The notes below the pieces were generated by a model. The model was not told the DNA's origin, searched no databases, and saw only the letters and a list, made by a program, of their open reading frames with translations. Below, piece by piece: positions 24,613 to 35,999 of a DNA stretch of 64,000 nucleotides (its first letter is position 1; each line of letters starts with the position of its first letter). The translations under genes were made by a program, and so were the position numbers. This stretch comes from Acanthacorydalis orientalis. Taxonomy: Eukaryota; Arthropoda; Insecta; Megaloptera; Corydalidae. Location: NCBI GenBank assembly GCA_034766995.1, contig CM068313.1, positions 5,338,461 to 5,402,460 on the forward strand, in the 5' to 3' direction.

Positions 24613-24872
24613 ATATTTATTAATTTAATTTTATTCCAGTATTTAGTATTTTATCGGAAATAAATATGAAATTATTATATTAGTTTCATGCAAACAGACC
24701 GAAATAAAAAGATATTCTTTAAATTTTAATTTAATATGTCACATATTTTTAAATTTTGTAAAATAATTAACGTATTTTTTATCTTCCTACCCAACCGTTA
24801 TTCACAATTATTTATTTAAATCCTTGAAATAATAAGATTTGTTTCAAGCTGCATCATCTTAAAATATTAAGT

Positions 24873-25209
24873 TAGTAGGAAAATAATTGCAGTTTTTGTT
24901 TTTTGAATTCTAACCTTATTTTATTTTATGAAAATGTCATTTTATCATTTCATATTAATATCATTTTAAAGTGTATTTTTTGAAGTATATTTTGGTAACA
25001 AAGACTTTGGTTTTATTATTAATTTTGCTTCAAATTGGGCTTCTGAATTAAAGATAAAAAAAAAGTAAATAAGAACAATTTATTTTTATGAGTTCAAAAC
25101 GGATGGTAAAGCAGTAAAAATTGCTCGAAAACTAAACAAGCTTTTGGTGTGAGTACTATTAAGGAACGTATCGTACAATAGTGGTTCCAAAAATTTTGCA
25201 CTGGGGCTA
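24873..25209 (+). mobile_element. Mariner fragment cut by an R2 repeat
   Basis: It begins TTAAGTTAGTAGGAAAATAA, continues through the 5' region and the transposase start (KQKQIRTIYFYEFKTDGKAV-like with stops) to the WWFQKFCTGA-like stretch. It ends abruptly at about 25209, where inverted R2 sequence begins. Confidence 0.8.
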
Positions 25210-25335
25210 ATTTCAACACATGTGCCATCTTCAGGTGAATATCAGAAACTCAGTCTCTACTATTTATTTGAAGATGATATACGTACAGAAACTAGTAGAA
25301 GAAAATGGACACTTAGATGATTCAAAAGATTGAAG
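25210..25335. repeat. R2 dispersed repeat, inverted pair
   Basis: The left half (25210-25238, CACATGTGCCATCTTCAGGT) is the reverse complement of the R2 core seen at 26381. The right half (25268-25335) is a forward core, TTGAAGATGATATACGTAC then AGAAACTAGTAG and GGACACTTAGATGATT. CTACTA at 25257 can pair with TAGTAG after the core. Confidence 0.55.
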
Positions 25336-25724
25336 ATTATCAGTAAGAAACTGGTCGTATTTATTTTGAATTATTTTTATTTTCTGTCTTTTATAGAGTA
25401 TCCACAAACTTGTGACTCAAAAGAATGGACCACTACAACATACTTCTATTTTCATTACAACTGAATATATTTTCGGAATTTTCTTTGAAAATAATTCCTC
25501 TTAAATACAGAATAAATATTATTTTATTGTTTCTAGATTATTTTTTATATTTTTACAGTGTTTTAATAAAACCTGTCTTTTAAATTATACTTAAAATTAT
25601 TCTAGAAATACTTGAATGGGTAATTTATTAACTAAATACTAATTTATTAATAAAATATTAAGTCATATTTTTAAACTATATCTCTTAATTATGTTGTTTG
25701 TATTTTAATTTATTATAAAATTAG

Positions 25725-25727
<3 letters not shown>

Positions 25728-25760
<33 letters not shown>

Positions 25761-25923
25761 GATTACTCTTGGGAAGAAAAAAAATCACTCTTTATAAAAT
25801 AAAATTGAACAAGAATGTGTTTTTATCAAAGTAAATTAATTGGTCTTTTGTGACATTGTTAATGGATTGTAAACGTAAAAACTTCTTTTAAAAGCAAGTC
25901 TGTTTAAACTTTTATACAGAAAC

Positions 25924-25966
<43 letters not shown>
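25728..25966. repeat. Two (AT)n tracts
   Basis: TA runs lie at about 25728-25757 and 25925-25966. Confidence 0.9.
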
Positions 25967-25969
<3 letters not shown>

Positions 25970-26009
25970 TGTAGGAAATCTATATATAACAGCGAATAAA
26001 TTTCCTGTA

Positions 26010-26336
26010 AAGAGGACAGACACGTCAGTGCGGAAAGAGATCGATGGAACTTATTGTGAATATAGAGTACCTATAAAATGTTTAATGCTGTCGACCCAAA
26101 ACAGGTTGCCTGCGGTAACGGGCCACGTTCGAATCTATGACAGGTTAGAGTGCAATGCAATGTCGCTAATCCCGGAACATTTCAGAACTGTGGCGATGTG
26201 TCTGTTGTGTCACTTCGATCGTTCGCGACCGAAATCATTGTTCAACCATTCGATATTTTATTCTAATGAAATTCTAATGCGAACGGTTCCAGTGCAGGTG
26301 TCTACGGTAACATTATTTTTCAAACCGATTGATTAG
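26010..26336 (+). other. GC-enriched island with a 102-codon open frame
   Basis: The plus-strand frame from 26028 to 26336 stays open for 102 codons in less-AT-rich DNA and reads CLLCHFDRSRPKSLFNHS in the middle. It begins with GTG, not ATG; the first in-frame methionine is well inside. No domain is recognised. It may be an internal exon, or an open frame allowed by local composition. Confidence 0.25.
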
Positions 26337-26374
26337 TTCACGAAATGTTTTTTTTATTATAAATGTTTTCCTAA

Positions 26375-26450
26375 TATTCACCTGAAGATGGAACACGTTC
26401 TGAAAATATTGACAGAGAATAGACATTTAGATGATTTAGAAGGAAGAAAA
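26375..26450 (+). repeat. R2 dispersed repeat copy
   Basis: CACCTGAAGATGGAACACGT then TCTGAAAATATTGACAGAGA and AGACATTTAGATGATTTAGA. It matches the R2 order at 25268 and 30785. Confidence 0.6.
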
Positions 26451-26859
26451 ACACCGAGAAAATATAAAATATTACACAAAAAACATATTGAATTTTGTGC
26501 TCGATATATTTATTTTTTCTTTAATTATTAATATGCAGATTTTTACAGCAATATTTCTGAATTAAAAGAGTAAATTGATCTTGAGCCTTCGTATGCAGTG
26601 AAGAAGAGAGTTAAAATTAGAAAATGAGCATAAAGTTCTAAAAAATCACTGAAAACAAATTAAAATAGTCATAGAGGTCAAAAAACAACACTGATAAGTT
26701 ACACTATGTTTACTGTTCCGACTTTGTGGCTAAATTTACTTTCAAAAATGAATTATTTTTTCACTCCTCAAATCAAAAAAAAGTATATCTGGTTATCTGT
26801 CTGATTTTTCTGTACTTGACCAAAGAAACAGATTTTTCTGTACCTTTTTAAGTTTAACC

Positions 26860-27065
26860 AGGGAGTCTGCACCCTACTCGCTACGCTCACAGATCTCCAG
26901 GGGGTGTTGTTGCTAGATCTACATACATGTCTCTGATGTCAACCAATCAGAACAGAGACCATGTGATATCTATCAACCAATTGATGATTGGGAATAGGAA
27001 TGGTTAACTTGCTACTTATAGAGTGTAGTAGGGAGGGAGTAGCACTGAGAGGAAGTAGCCTACAT
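26860..27065. other. GC-enriched insertion-like segment
   Basis: The start GGGAGTCTGCACCCTACTCG then CTACGCTCACAGATCTCCAG, and the end GTAGTAGGGAGGGAGTAG, contrast sharply with AT-rich flanks. The two edges are loosely complementary (CACCCTAC against GTAGTAGGG), suggesting a small DNA transposon, but no clean inverted repeat or target duplication is seen. Confidence 0.35.
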
Positions 27066-27589
27066 GAAAAAAAATTGTTTTGTGGAAATTTTACGATGGA
27101 ATTATTTTTTATATATAGAAAGACATTTAATATGATAAATATTTAAAATGAATAAATATTTAATATAAATAGAATCTCTTGAATAATATTATTAAAAAAA
27201 AAACGAATGGATATATTTCATTTCCTGCATTTTCTAGTGTTCAAATTCAAATACCTAATCGAAATACGCGTATAAAAAATTATAGCTCGTTCGACACCAA
27301 AACTCATTTAATGTAATGTTACTAGTGATGTATAATACCTCCCCGCGTTAATCGGGGGTTACATGTAGCTCACTGTACAAATACGTGTAACTATATCATA
27401 TTGCATCTGAATTAATTATACATTCAGTTAATTATAGGTTTGAAATTATACCATGTTATCGAATCGAGTTTGGTACAGAACGAAACCGTATAAAAACGAC
27501 TCCTTGTGATCAATTTCAATGGTATCGGTCCAGTCCATGCATAGATCATATAAAATCAGGTATGTGGAAAAAACCGTACTGAGATATCA

Positions 27590-28075
27590 ATCACGTTTTC
27601 GACACGATATCCTTTTTCGATATAATCGTAACGATTGCATGAGTCATGACATCACAGGCTGAGCATGTGACACGCGTCCACACGTGTCCTGGAGCGATCC
27701 TAACATACAGTGTGTGTGTGTATGTGTGTATGAATGCGTCTACGCCGGCACAGAGATGGAGAGAATGGGGTGGATGGTGGTCGGTGATGTGTGTTCGTCG
27801 TATGTGTCTGGGTTCAGTCCGTCCGAATCACCCGTCCGTTGCAATTTCTTATTGCACAGTGCGCTCGTTAGCATGTGATAATGATAACTGAACGCTCGTA
27901 TAAGTTTTCTAACTAAGGGGGTACGCGCTGGTGTGTCTGCGACATACTTATTTATGTAGCGAAAAGAGTGCCTTTTCATTACGTCGCTTTGTAATATGAG
28001 GCTGAAAGATTTTCTTTTTTGAACGATTAACGTACGCGCACGGTCCTTGAAATGTTCGGTGTCGCGTTGAATTTT
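27590..28075. other. CpG-rich island
   Basis: The richest unique stretch in this part includes CACGCGTCCACACGTGTCC, GCGTCTACGCCGGCAC, GTCCGTCCGAATCACCCGTC and GATTAACGTACGCGCACGG. Several open frames of 60-80 codons exist on both strands, but they overlap each other and contain GT-repeat-derived CVCVCVY runs, so none is called. A promoter or exon-bearing segment is possible. Confidence 0.4.
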
Positions 28076-28789
28076 TTTTTAAGAAGTTCACATGCAGGGA
28101 CTCGATAGGTTATTGTATTTCAATGAGCACACATTTCATTCTTCTATTATTCTACAAGTGTTTATTTCATCAACACGAGTATTGTTTTTGGATTCATGTT
28201 AAAAGAGTCCAATGAAAAATTATATAAAGGACTTAAATAACAAATATTTCTTTTCATCTCATATTTTTTTTATAAGTAATCATATTGTTTTTGTAACGGT
28301 AAAGATTTGGCTCTATGTAATTATGAGATTAAATATGAATAAGGGTAAGGGACTGAAAGATTATTTTTTTATAATGATCTCATTGTAAAACACAATTGAG
28401 ATTTTCAACTATTGGTGTGATTAACATTCAGTGGGTATTAATACAACAAAAAATAAGAAATCTAATTCACAGTTCAAATTTACAGTTCTCATAATATAAC
28501 CAAATTCAATACGACAGAAGAATTATTTGTTCACCTCACAATGTGAAGGTCTTAACCCGTAATTATATTTCTACTGATCTAATAAAATGAAAATAAATAA
28601 ATTGGGAGTGAAAGTATAATCTTGTACATAAGAAAAATGCTCTCTTTATGATAGTTTCTTTCAAAATAAAATAATATTATAAACAAATAATAAACATTAG
28701 GATTTATAGATTTAATTTGAACAAAAATTGAAAATTAAATCTGTAAAAAATATTAGAATAAAAAATCTGAAAAATCAGGTTTTTCTACA

Positions 28790-28890
28790 CCTCAAGGCGT
28801 TGAAAATTAATGAGTCGTCATCGAAATGTATCAAAAATTATAAAATAATAATTTAGTGAATACTTTTGACCAGATTTTTTTTATGGTTTG
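28790..28890 (+). repeat. R1 dispersed repeat copy
   Basis: TGAGTCGTCATCGAAATGTA, then ATCAAAAATTATAAAATAAT and TTTGACCAGATTTTTTTTAT match the R1 core and downstream half. Confidence 0.55.
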
Positions 28891-28894
28891 TAAG

Positions 28895-29580
28895 TTATGA
28901 AAATAATTCATTTACAAATAAAATGTATTTTTAAACTTGAAGATTTACTTGAAATTAGATTAATTTTGAACAAAAACTTTTACAAATATTTTAATTAATT
29001 TATTATATAAATAAAAAAAGTATTTAAAAACGAAAAATATTAAATAAGTCAATTAATTATTCTCAACTTTATAATGATTTCAAAAATTGCAATAAAATAT
29101 ATATTATATAATAAGTGTATTACAGGGGATAAAAAAATATTTACTTTTAAAGAAAATACAACTGCATGTCAAAGTAATTCAAAAAAATTCAACAGGGAAA
29201 AGTGTGTAAGATTTATTAATAAATAACACAAACTTATATGCTTTCTGGAAACATGACGTTGTTACAGATGGATGCATACTTAATATCTTTTAGTTATATA
29301 GGAGAATAAGTGATGTCAGTTGCAAACTAGACAAATCCTCAATCAACAGTCAAATACAGCTGTGGACCTCTCATACTGGGTAAATTAATTTTCCCTGATA
29401 CTCTAAATATGTACATTATTGATAATTATTTCTCTATTTCAGTAAGCTTATGTGGATGTATACAACAATAGAATCAGTAAATAATTTGTGTAATAATTAG
29501 AGTACTAATTAGTTATTTAATACTGAATTTAAAGAGTAAATAAGATTTTCTAATTTTCAATTTTGAATATAAACAAGTAT
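28895..29580. other. AT-rich DNA, nothing recognised
   Basis: Stop-dense unique DNA with no gene or repeat that I can support. Confidence 0.5.
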
Positions 29581-29599
29581 TTTTTTGTTCTAGCACTGG

Positions 29600-29720
29600 T
29601 TAAATTCACTTTAACAAATCATTTCTTTTTTCTCTCAATAACTACAAACGTTTTCTTTTCAGAAATGTTCAATAAATCATTATTGATCAATCTCGATTGT
29701 TGCTCATACACAATTTTGAT
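29600..29720 (-). repeat. R1 dispersed repeat, reverse orientation
   Basis: TTAAATTCACTTTAACAAAT, TCTCTCAATAACTACAAACG and GAAATGTTCAATAAATCATT then GATTGTTGCTCATACACAAT match the reverse complement of R1 with its upstream flank. Confidence 0.5.
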
Positions 29721-29803
29721 TTTATTATTTTCAATGCGTTAAGATGCATAAAAATCTGATTTAGAGATTTAATGAGAACTATTGAGATTTTTTTTACCAT
29801 GAA

Positions 29804-29916
29804 CCTTGGAAGGTAATAGCATCGCCATCGACATACTAATAAACAACAATCAAAAATGGTGAATAACAATTTAATTAAAAATATTTTTTTATAATTCGTG
29901 GGATAAAAAAATAATT
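29804..29916 (+). repeat. R1 dispersed repeat copy
   Basis: GGAAGGTAATAGCATCGCCATCG, then ACTAATAAACAACAATCAAA and AATGGTGAATAACAATTTAA follow the R1 order closely. Confidence 0.6.
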
Positions 29917-30599
29917 GATTTATAAATGTTACAGTAAGTTACTCATATGTGAGATATAAGCACATATTTTTAACGTAGATCCAGAGGTTCGTTGAATCAT
30001 AGTTCAAAAAATCAAATATTTGGTACATAAAGATGTCATGGCATTCATTTAATCTCATTTTCAACTTTCCTTTACTTAATCAGTTAGTTGATAATGAGTT
30101 ATAATGATCATAAAATTCTAAGGAGTGAAATTAGATGACTTTGTAAATTTTATTAAAGTCAGTATCAATTACTTTTCTGGTCCTTGAATTGATATTTTTT
30201 TAGTATGAAGAACTGGAATGATTCCAGACTAGTGATTTGTTTTTATTTCCGAAACTATGACAAAATATCCATGCATTTCATTTTTGATCCAAGAGGAGAT
30301 TAAGTTATGGCTACATTTGCACGAAACATCTTTTTAGTAATCTAAATTTAACCTCTTGTTCTATAGTTACGATAAATACTTCAACAGACACAACAGTTAT
30401 GATAAAAAAACAGATTGATTTTTTTTCTAAATTAATTGGATTAATGCAAACAGTAACTTGTTTATTTACAATCATTGTTAAAAGAGAAACTTCTTAACTC
30501 ATTCTCTTATCAATAGATTAAATTGTCTAGAAAAATTATTTTTATACTAATCTACAATAATTTAAGCACTCAATCAGTCAATTATATTAAGTACTATTA

Positions 30600-30740
30600 T
30601 TGTGTTTAGTATTGTGGCTAAATCCATATTAAAAAATGAATTTTTACTGCTCATATCTTTAGAAAAAATTCTGAACAAATCTTCTATTAATTATTTTCAA
30701 TAATTGATTGTTATTTTGATGCATTGTTCTGGTAATCTTC
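30600..30740 (-). repeat. R1 dispersed repeat, reverse orientation
   Basis: GTGGCTAAATCCATATTAAA, then TCTGAACAAATCTTCTATTA and TTTCAATAATTGATTGTTAT match the R1 reverse half with divergence. An R2 core follows within about 50 bp. Confidence 0.4.
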
Positions 30741-30784
30741 ATCATTTTGGATCATTTAAGTATCTGAGTAACCATCTCAGGTAT

Positions 30785-30855
30785 ATATTTACTTGAGGAT
30801 GTTACACGTGCCGAAACAAGTAGTAGAGAATAGACAGGTGATATAAAAGGATGAC
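30785..30855 (+). repeat. R2 dispersed repeat copy
   Basis: ATATTTACTTGAGGATGTTA then CACGTGCCGAAACAAGTAGT and AGAGAATAGACAGGTGAT match the R2 order. Confidence 0.55.
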
Positions 30856-30999
30856 CAGCAGGATAATGCTTAGACATCTATAATATCTTATCGGATTTTA
30901 ATCTTTGTCTTAGAGCACAAAGACACTGCAAATTTACCCTTTCTCAAAATAAATTGAATAATATAATTCAAAAAAATTAATATTTAACAATTGGTTATA

Positions 31000-31490
31000 A
31001 AAAAATGAAAATCGATTCAATTCGAAACAAGCAAAGACCGTGAAACCGAACCACTCGACATATCTCACAGTTACTAACAGCAAAATAAATGTGTATCATA
31101 TAAATATTTGATTATCTGCCGTATAAATATTCAACAAGTCATGCGGGAATAAATATCGTATGCAAAAATGTGTGCAGGACACCCCAGCATACTCGTAACC
31201 ACTTCACATCAACTCTCGTTCTTACCTCTTTGATCTATGTGAAACTGCACACGTCGAACACTTTGAAGAATGACAGAGGTTCTATAATCATCATTCACGA
31301 TTTATGTATTCACATGAGACACCTAATCTTTATTACAAACACTATAATATTTTTCCATGATTAAAAAAATTATAGGACTGTGTAGATGAGTAAAATTGAT
31401 TTATTTAATTTTAAACTGTCATATTTTTTTAATATAAAATCCACGTGTATTATCTATTCCATTTTTTATATTAAACATCTTTTTATTTCA
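31000..31490. other. AT-rich DNA, nothing recognised
   Basis: The 64-codon plus-strand frame at 31170 starts without ATG and has no recognisable feature. Confidence 0.45.
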
Positions 31491-31499
31491 AATAATAAT

Positions 31500-31917
31500 T
31501 TTGTTAATTTTACTTCCAATTGGGTTATTGAAATACAGATGAAAAAGAAGTAAATAAGAGCAATTTTTTGTATGAGTTCAAAACGGGTGGTAAAGTAGCA
31601 GAAATTGTTAGTAAACTAAACGATGCTTTTGGTGTGTGTACTGTTAAGGAATGTACGGTTCAATGGTGATTCTAAAAATATGGTGCTAAATACGAGAGCT
31701 TTGAAGATGAAGAAGGTCACGGGCATCCTTTTTCAGTTTATAAGTACCAACTGAAAGCGCTGATGAATATGAAGAAAGCATCACAATTTAAGTACTTGCA
31801 CAGCAGTTAGACGTTAGTCATCTAACAGTTCTGTATCACTTAACAAATAAAATTATTAAACATATATATAAATTTGAAGGTCATAAATCACAATTATTTT
31901 TTTATTTACCTAATATA
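31500..31917 (+). mobile_element. Deleted mariner, 5' end missing
   Basis: It enters the family just upstream of the transposase start (TTTTACTTCCAATTGGGTTA), passes through decayed helix-turn-helix coding sequence with stops, then crosses the shared internal deletion into AAATTTGAAGGTCATAAATC and a worn 3' terminal repeat TTTATTTACCTAATA. The catalytic half is absent. Confidence 0.85.
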
Positions 31918-32059
31918 TTAAGGATTACATATAAACTATTCGAAAAAAAGCAACAAAAAGTATGTAAATTATTAATTAATTTATCAATTATCTTCATATA
32001 ATTTTCCATAATGACCAACTAATTCGAAATATATTTTAAAAAATATGATTTTCTGTCCA

Positions 32060-32402
32060 AAAACTTAAAGTTTTACTTCTCCAACGATTTTTATAAATTA
32101 ATAAAAAAATAAAATAGAGATATATACTCTTCAAAGAGATATTTTTCCTGAAATGAAAAGCCAAGCATTAAATATATTGCTTCGAATTTATAGTATTTAG
32201 TAGAGAGATGTCAGAAAATTGAAAAGCACATTATTTAATGGATATCCGGACAGAACCGGTGTCAGAAGACCCTGTTGTGGTAACCGCTTCGTGCTCCACT
32301 ATAATCATTTCATGTGATTTCAATCTGACGCTGAAGACTGAATAAAATATGGGGGAGAGAGGATACTATATATACATATATATACATGTATACATATATA
32401 TT

Positions 32403-32463
<61 letters not shown>

Positions 32464-33100
32464 GTATATATAGTTAACCAAAGACCGATGAAAAGGGACA
32501 TAAAACCGCTTCTGTCAATGTGGCGACTTGGTTAGGTGGAGTGCAAAAGTCGTCGTCGTCGACATCGTGTGGTTTTCAAAAGATTTGTTCCACTTATACG
32601 AATTGAGTGAGACCTAGTATCATCGTATCGTTTGTGAACGGAAATAGACATCAATAAACAATAAAAGAATGATTTTTTTTAAAAAAAAAAACACACTTCA
32701 GAGAGTTTCTCAATCACTTAGAAGAAAATATTTAGTTTCAAGTTTTAATTCAAGTTTAAAAACAGTGCAAGTTTTAAAATTCTTATTATTTTTATTAATT
32801 ATATTTGTCATAAATTTATTAAATGTTTTGAAGAGAAGAAAAACATTTTTTATTGATGCTTAATCATAAAATATCAACAACTTTGATATCTTCCTGTAAC
32901 TTATTTCTTTCTGTAAAGATTAATTTTTGTTTCATTGGAATCGTTTAAGTTATAGTGTAACTGTCTTTTAAATTGAAATAGTGTAATGGACTTTTAATGG
33001 AAAAGTGATTCATCATACTTTAAAGAAAAAATAATTTTTAAATATTAACGAAATTGTAAACTTCTTGGCTTGAATAAAAACAGTAGATGAATTTTGTCAG
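32060..33100. other. AT-rich DNA with interrupted (AT)n tract
   Basis: An imperfect TA/CATA tract lies at 32368-32471. A small GC-richer stretch follows (GGCGACTTGGTTAGG, GTCGTCGTCGTCGAC at 32546-32562). No gene was found. Confidence 0.45.
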
Positions 33101-33104
33101 AATT

Positions 33105-33310
33105 TTCTGATACTATGGCGAGATTCATTTTCATAAATAATTTTTGTTTCATTCAATAAATCACAAAAATATTTTGGATCAAAAATACTCAATAATCAAT
33201 TATTAATTAGATGATGAATTTATCAATTTAATCAATCAAATTTCTCTGAAGATGATTATATCGATATCAAAATGTATATAAACGACGTTTAAAAATGATC
33301 AACTGAAGAT
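33105..33310. repeat. R1 element with both halves
   Basis: GATTCATTTTCATAAATAAT and TTGGATCAAAAATACTCAAT (reverse half) are followed about 60 bp on by CTCTGAAGATGATTATATCG and AATGATCAAC (forward half). This is the clearest view that R1 has two oppositely oriented halves around an AT-rich centre. Confidence 0.5.
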
Positions 33311-33710
33311 TTTTTTTAAAATATTTATTTTGTGTTCATCTAAATAGAAAAAAATTGTGAATGTAGATAAATTCTAGTTTTTTATATAATCAAAAATTTT
33401 GATTTTAAATACAAAATTCTGAACTATGTTTGCCCTGATTTTTTTAAAAAAAGCAAGAATGTTTAATTGGAAATCAAGTATATATTTGTTATAATTTTCT
33501 GTGTTGACCATTTTTACATCGAAAAAGAATAGAATGGAGTTTTTATTGTCATTTTGTATTGTCAAATAATCAGTTAAAAAAATATGTACAATTTTCAGAC
33601 TCCATTCATCAAATATTTGAAGTTATAACCGTTCTAACACTCTAACTAAATTAATTTTCACAAATGAATACTTTTTTCAGCAAAAGAACCTTTAGACTTT
33701 TTTGTCCAAT

Positions 33711-33808
33711 GAAGCTCTAAGTATGATAGTATTCCCACCAAAATGCGCATAAGCAACAATTAAAAATTATTAATAATCCTTGACTGAACATTTTTGACAA
33801 GAAAATTA
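33711..33808 (+). repeat. R1 dispersed repeat copy
   Basis: CTAAGTATGATAGTATTCCC then CCAAAATGCGCATAAGCAAC and TTGACTGAACATTTTTGACA keep the R1 signature words almost intact. Confidence 0.65.
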
Positions 33809-33867
33809 TTAGTTTAAGAGAATTGATTTGGAAAAAAGATTTTTTTATGTCAAAAAATATACTTTGA

Positions 33868-33983
33868 AAAATATACTTTAAAATGATATTAACATGAGCA
33901 CGATGAAATGACTCTTTTCTTGAAAAAAATAATGTTAGAATTCAGAAAACGAACACCGAAATTATTTTCCTACTAGTCTAATA
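33868..33983 (-). mobile_element. Mariner 5' end fragment, reverse orientation
   Basis: TAAAATGATATTAACATGAG, then GAAAAAAATAATGTTAGAATT and the terminal repeat TTATTTTCCTACTAGTCTAA are the reverse complement of the family's 5' end. No coding part remains. Confidence 0.75.
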
Positions 33984-33999
33984 TATAGATTTCGTTCCA

Positions 34000-34949
34000 G
34001 ACTTATATTTTTTTCTATAAAAATTCTCAAGTGCACATATTTCCATAATTCCAATCTACTTTCATCTCATATTTCATCACAGATATCTTTTATGAATTTC
34101 AGATAACTGGAAGCGTTAATTTTAAACAAATTACTGAACAAATCGAATATGAAATATTAGTGTAAGCGCTGTAAAAAAAATTAATTCAGTTCGAAAATGA
34201 TTTAAAACTAAAACGTGCTATTTAAACATACTTGGTATAAAATTTCAGATATGTATGGAAAACTAAATAAATGTACGTTGTCGACTATTCGACATATTCG
34301 ACTCCAACGTGAAGGGTAATGTAACCAAATTCCATAAAACTTGATTTATAGAAACAACGTTGTTGTAATTCATCGCATCGTAAATCTTCCTAGGAATGTG
34401 TTTACGATTTGTGCTGAAACGTAATACGCGAGCATAAATTATTCGTATTTGCAGCATGCACTATGTATGTATGTATGTACGTTGGATGGTTGTGTTACAC
34501 AAGAACATCTATTCCAGTTCATAAGAATGTTATATGTTTTTTATTACTGATTAGTTGTATTTATGTTCACTTAAAGTCGTCTAATTCTCAGGTTACTGAG
34601 TGGAAATATCGTAAAAGGTTTTCTGATAGTGTGGACTTGTTTGCGCGCCGAAGAAGAGTTCATATTGTTTGAAAAGATTTGATTTATTCTTTAAAAATGA
34701 TTTCGTATTAACATTGATACATGTCGGGTTTCAAATAAATACTACAATTATTAAATTGAAAATTCTAAACGACAAGACCTCTAAACGAACGATATAAATA
34801 AATATATAATGTTACAAAAACATACAGACAGTCAGAGGAATAATAATTTGTGTATTCAAAACACATACAAGAGTAAAATATTAATCAATAGCCAGAGCAA
34901 CCACCTATTACATACATATGTATGTATGTAGATTTATATACATATATAT

Positions 34950-34950
<1 letters not shown>
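34000..34950. other. Mixed AT-rich DNA
   Basis: A slightly GC-enriched patch (34270-34480) and (GTAT)n steps at 34461 and 34917 are all I see. The 69-codon frame at 34463 begins in a TATG repeat and is not supported. Confidence 0.4.

Positions 34951-34953
<3 letters not shown>

Positions 34954-35017
<64 letters not shown>
34954..35017. repeat. (AT)n microsatellite
   Basis: An uninterrupted TA run of about 64 bp. Confidence 0.95.
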
Positions 35018-35019
<2 letters not shown>

Positions 35020-35363
35020 TATCCGACTCACGTATGTCAATACAGAGTATTGAATACGCAACACGCTTTGATCTATCCGTCAGCTATCTGTTTGCTCATA
35101 CATCAATGCTGAGATGCATTCGATGATACGGACCCTAATTTATTTTGTGACTTGTATACAAAAATATGTGTTTGAACTCTGCATCCACGTAATTTTATTT
35201 GATACTTTGTTGTACTCGATATACAAACGGATTACATTCGATACGTTGTTTGAATTATACTCTCGGTTTTTTCCTACAGACTCTCTGAATGTGTGTTACA
35301 CGCAATGAGTAAAATGTTTACTCTATAATTAATTGAAAATTCGGTAACGGAATTTATAAAATT

Positions 35364-35365
<2 letters not shown>

Positions 35366-35393
<28 letters not shown>
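35366..35393. repeat. (AT)n microsatellite at LINE 3' border
   Basis: A TA run of about 28 bp abuts the presumed 3' end of the LINE fragment read on the minus strand. Confidence 0.9.
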
Positions 35394-35397
<4 letters not shown>

Positions 35398-35399
<2 letters not shown>

Positions 35400-35990
35400 C
35401 TCGCTTATAACTCGCGAGGCTCATAACCCTTGTGTGTTGCTTGTTAAGGGCGAAAATTCACTAAGTGGCTGAGCATTTTCCATGATCCCCTCCAGGGGGC
35501 CGCCTCTTGGTGTTGAGTCAACGAAGCTCCAGGTGGCCAGTGAAGGCAGACCTTTTACTGATTCTTGGGGTTGGCGCGAGCTAGGTCACTGACCGTCCAT
35601 CGCCTCACACTACACCTTGAGTAAGCTAGGCCGCTGATAGATGCAGTATTCGGCGACGAGGTCGTTTTTGCTTAGTCCGCGGACCAGAGCGTTGTCACTG
35701 GGCTCCGCACGCCCGTACAGTCGACGCGCTTGTCGGTGGACAAACTCGTCAATTGTAGGGAAGCGGAGGTTCCGATGCAGAGTAGTGTTCCTCACCAGGA
35801 AGTACATATCAGTAATGAGGCGCATCACCCGGAACACTTGCAGTCGCTTGATATTCTTGGGGTTGTGAGCCCAGGCCGCACCCGCGTACGTCATAAGTGG
35901 CCGATATGTAATGATTTGAACTTTTTCGTGTTAAATACTTTAGCATGCGCGGAATACTCTATTGTGTGTGGTACGTCTTAGCGCTGAATA
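35398..35990 (-). mobile_element. Jockey-like LINE, 3' fragment
   Basis: A block far richer in GC than its surroundings. On the minus strand it carries the tail of a Jockey-type reverse transcriptase followed by about 210 bp of 3' untranslated sequence (35609 down to 35398). The 5' part of the element, including endonuclease and polymerase core, is absent, as usual for 5'-truncated LINE insertions. Its composition suggests a younger insertion than the decayed mariners, but it is already frameshifted. Confidence 0.8.
35610..35985 (-). pseudogene. Reverse transcriptase C-terminal remnant, frameshifted
   Basis: The minus strand reads YRPLMTYAGAAWA, matching the RP-(I/L)-MTYA-(A/P)-x-W motif after the Jockey polymerase domain, then NTTLHRNLRFPTIDEFVHRQ and ending RGLSKNDL...LLKV at 35610. 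Just upstream (about 35915-35935) the frame breaks: AKVFNTKKFK lies in one frame and HEKVQIITYRPLM in another, while intact relatives read through. It is therefore a dead fragment. Confidence 0.8.
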
Positions 35991-35999
35991 CCTTTTAAC

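Noticed and set aside
27684..27878. A cysteine/valine-rich peptide gene (CVCVCVY).
   Set aside because: The cysteine-valine run is a translated GT repeat.
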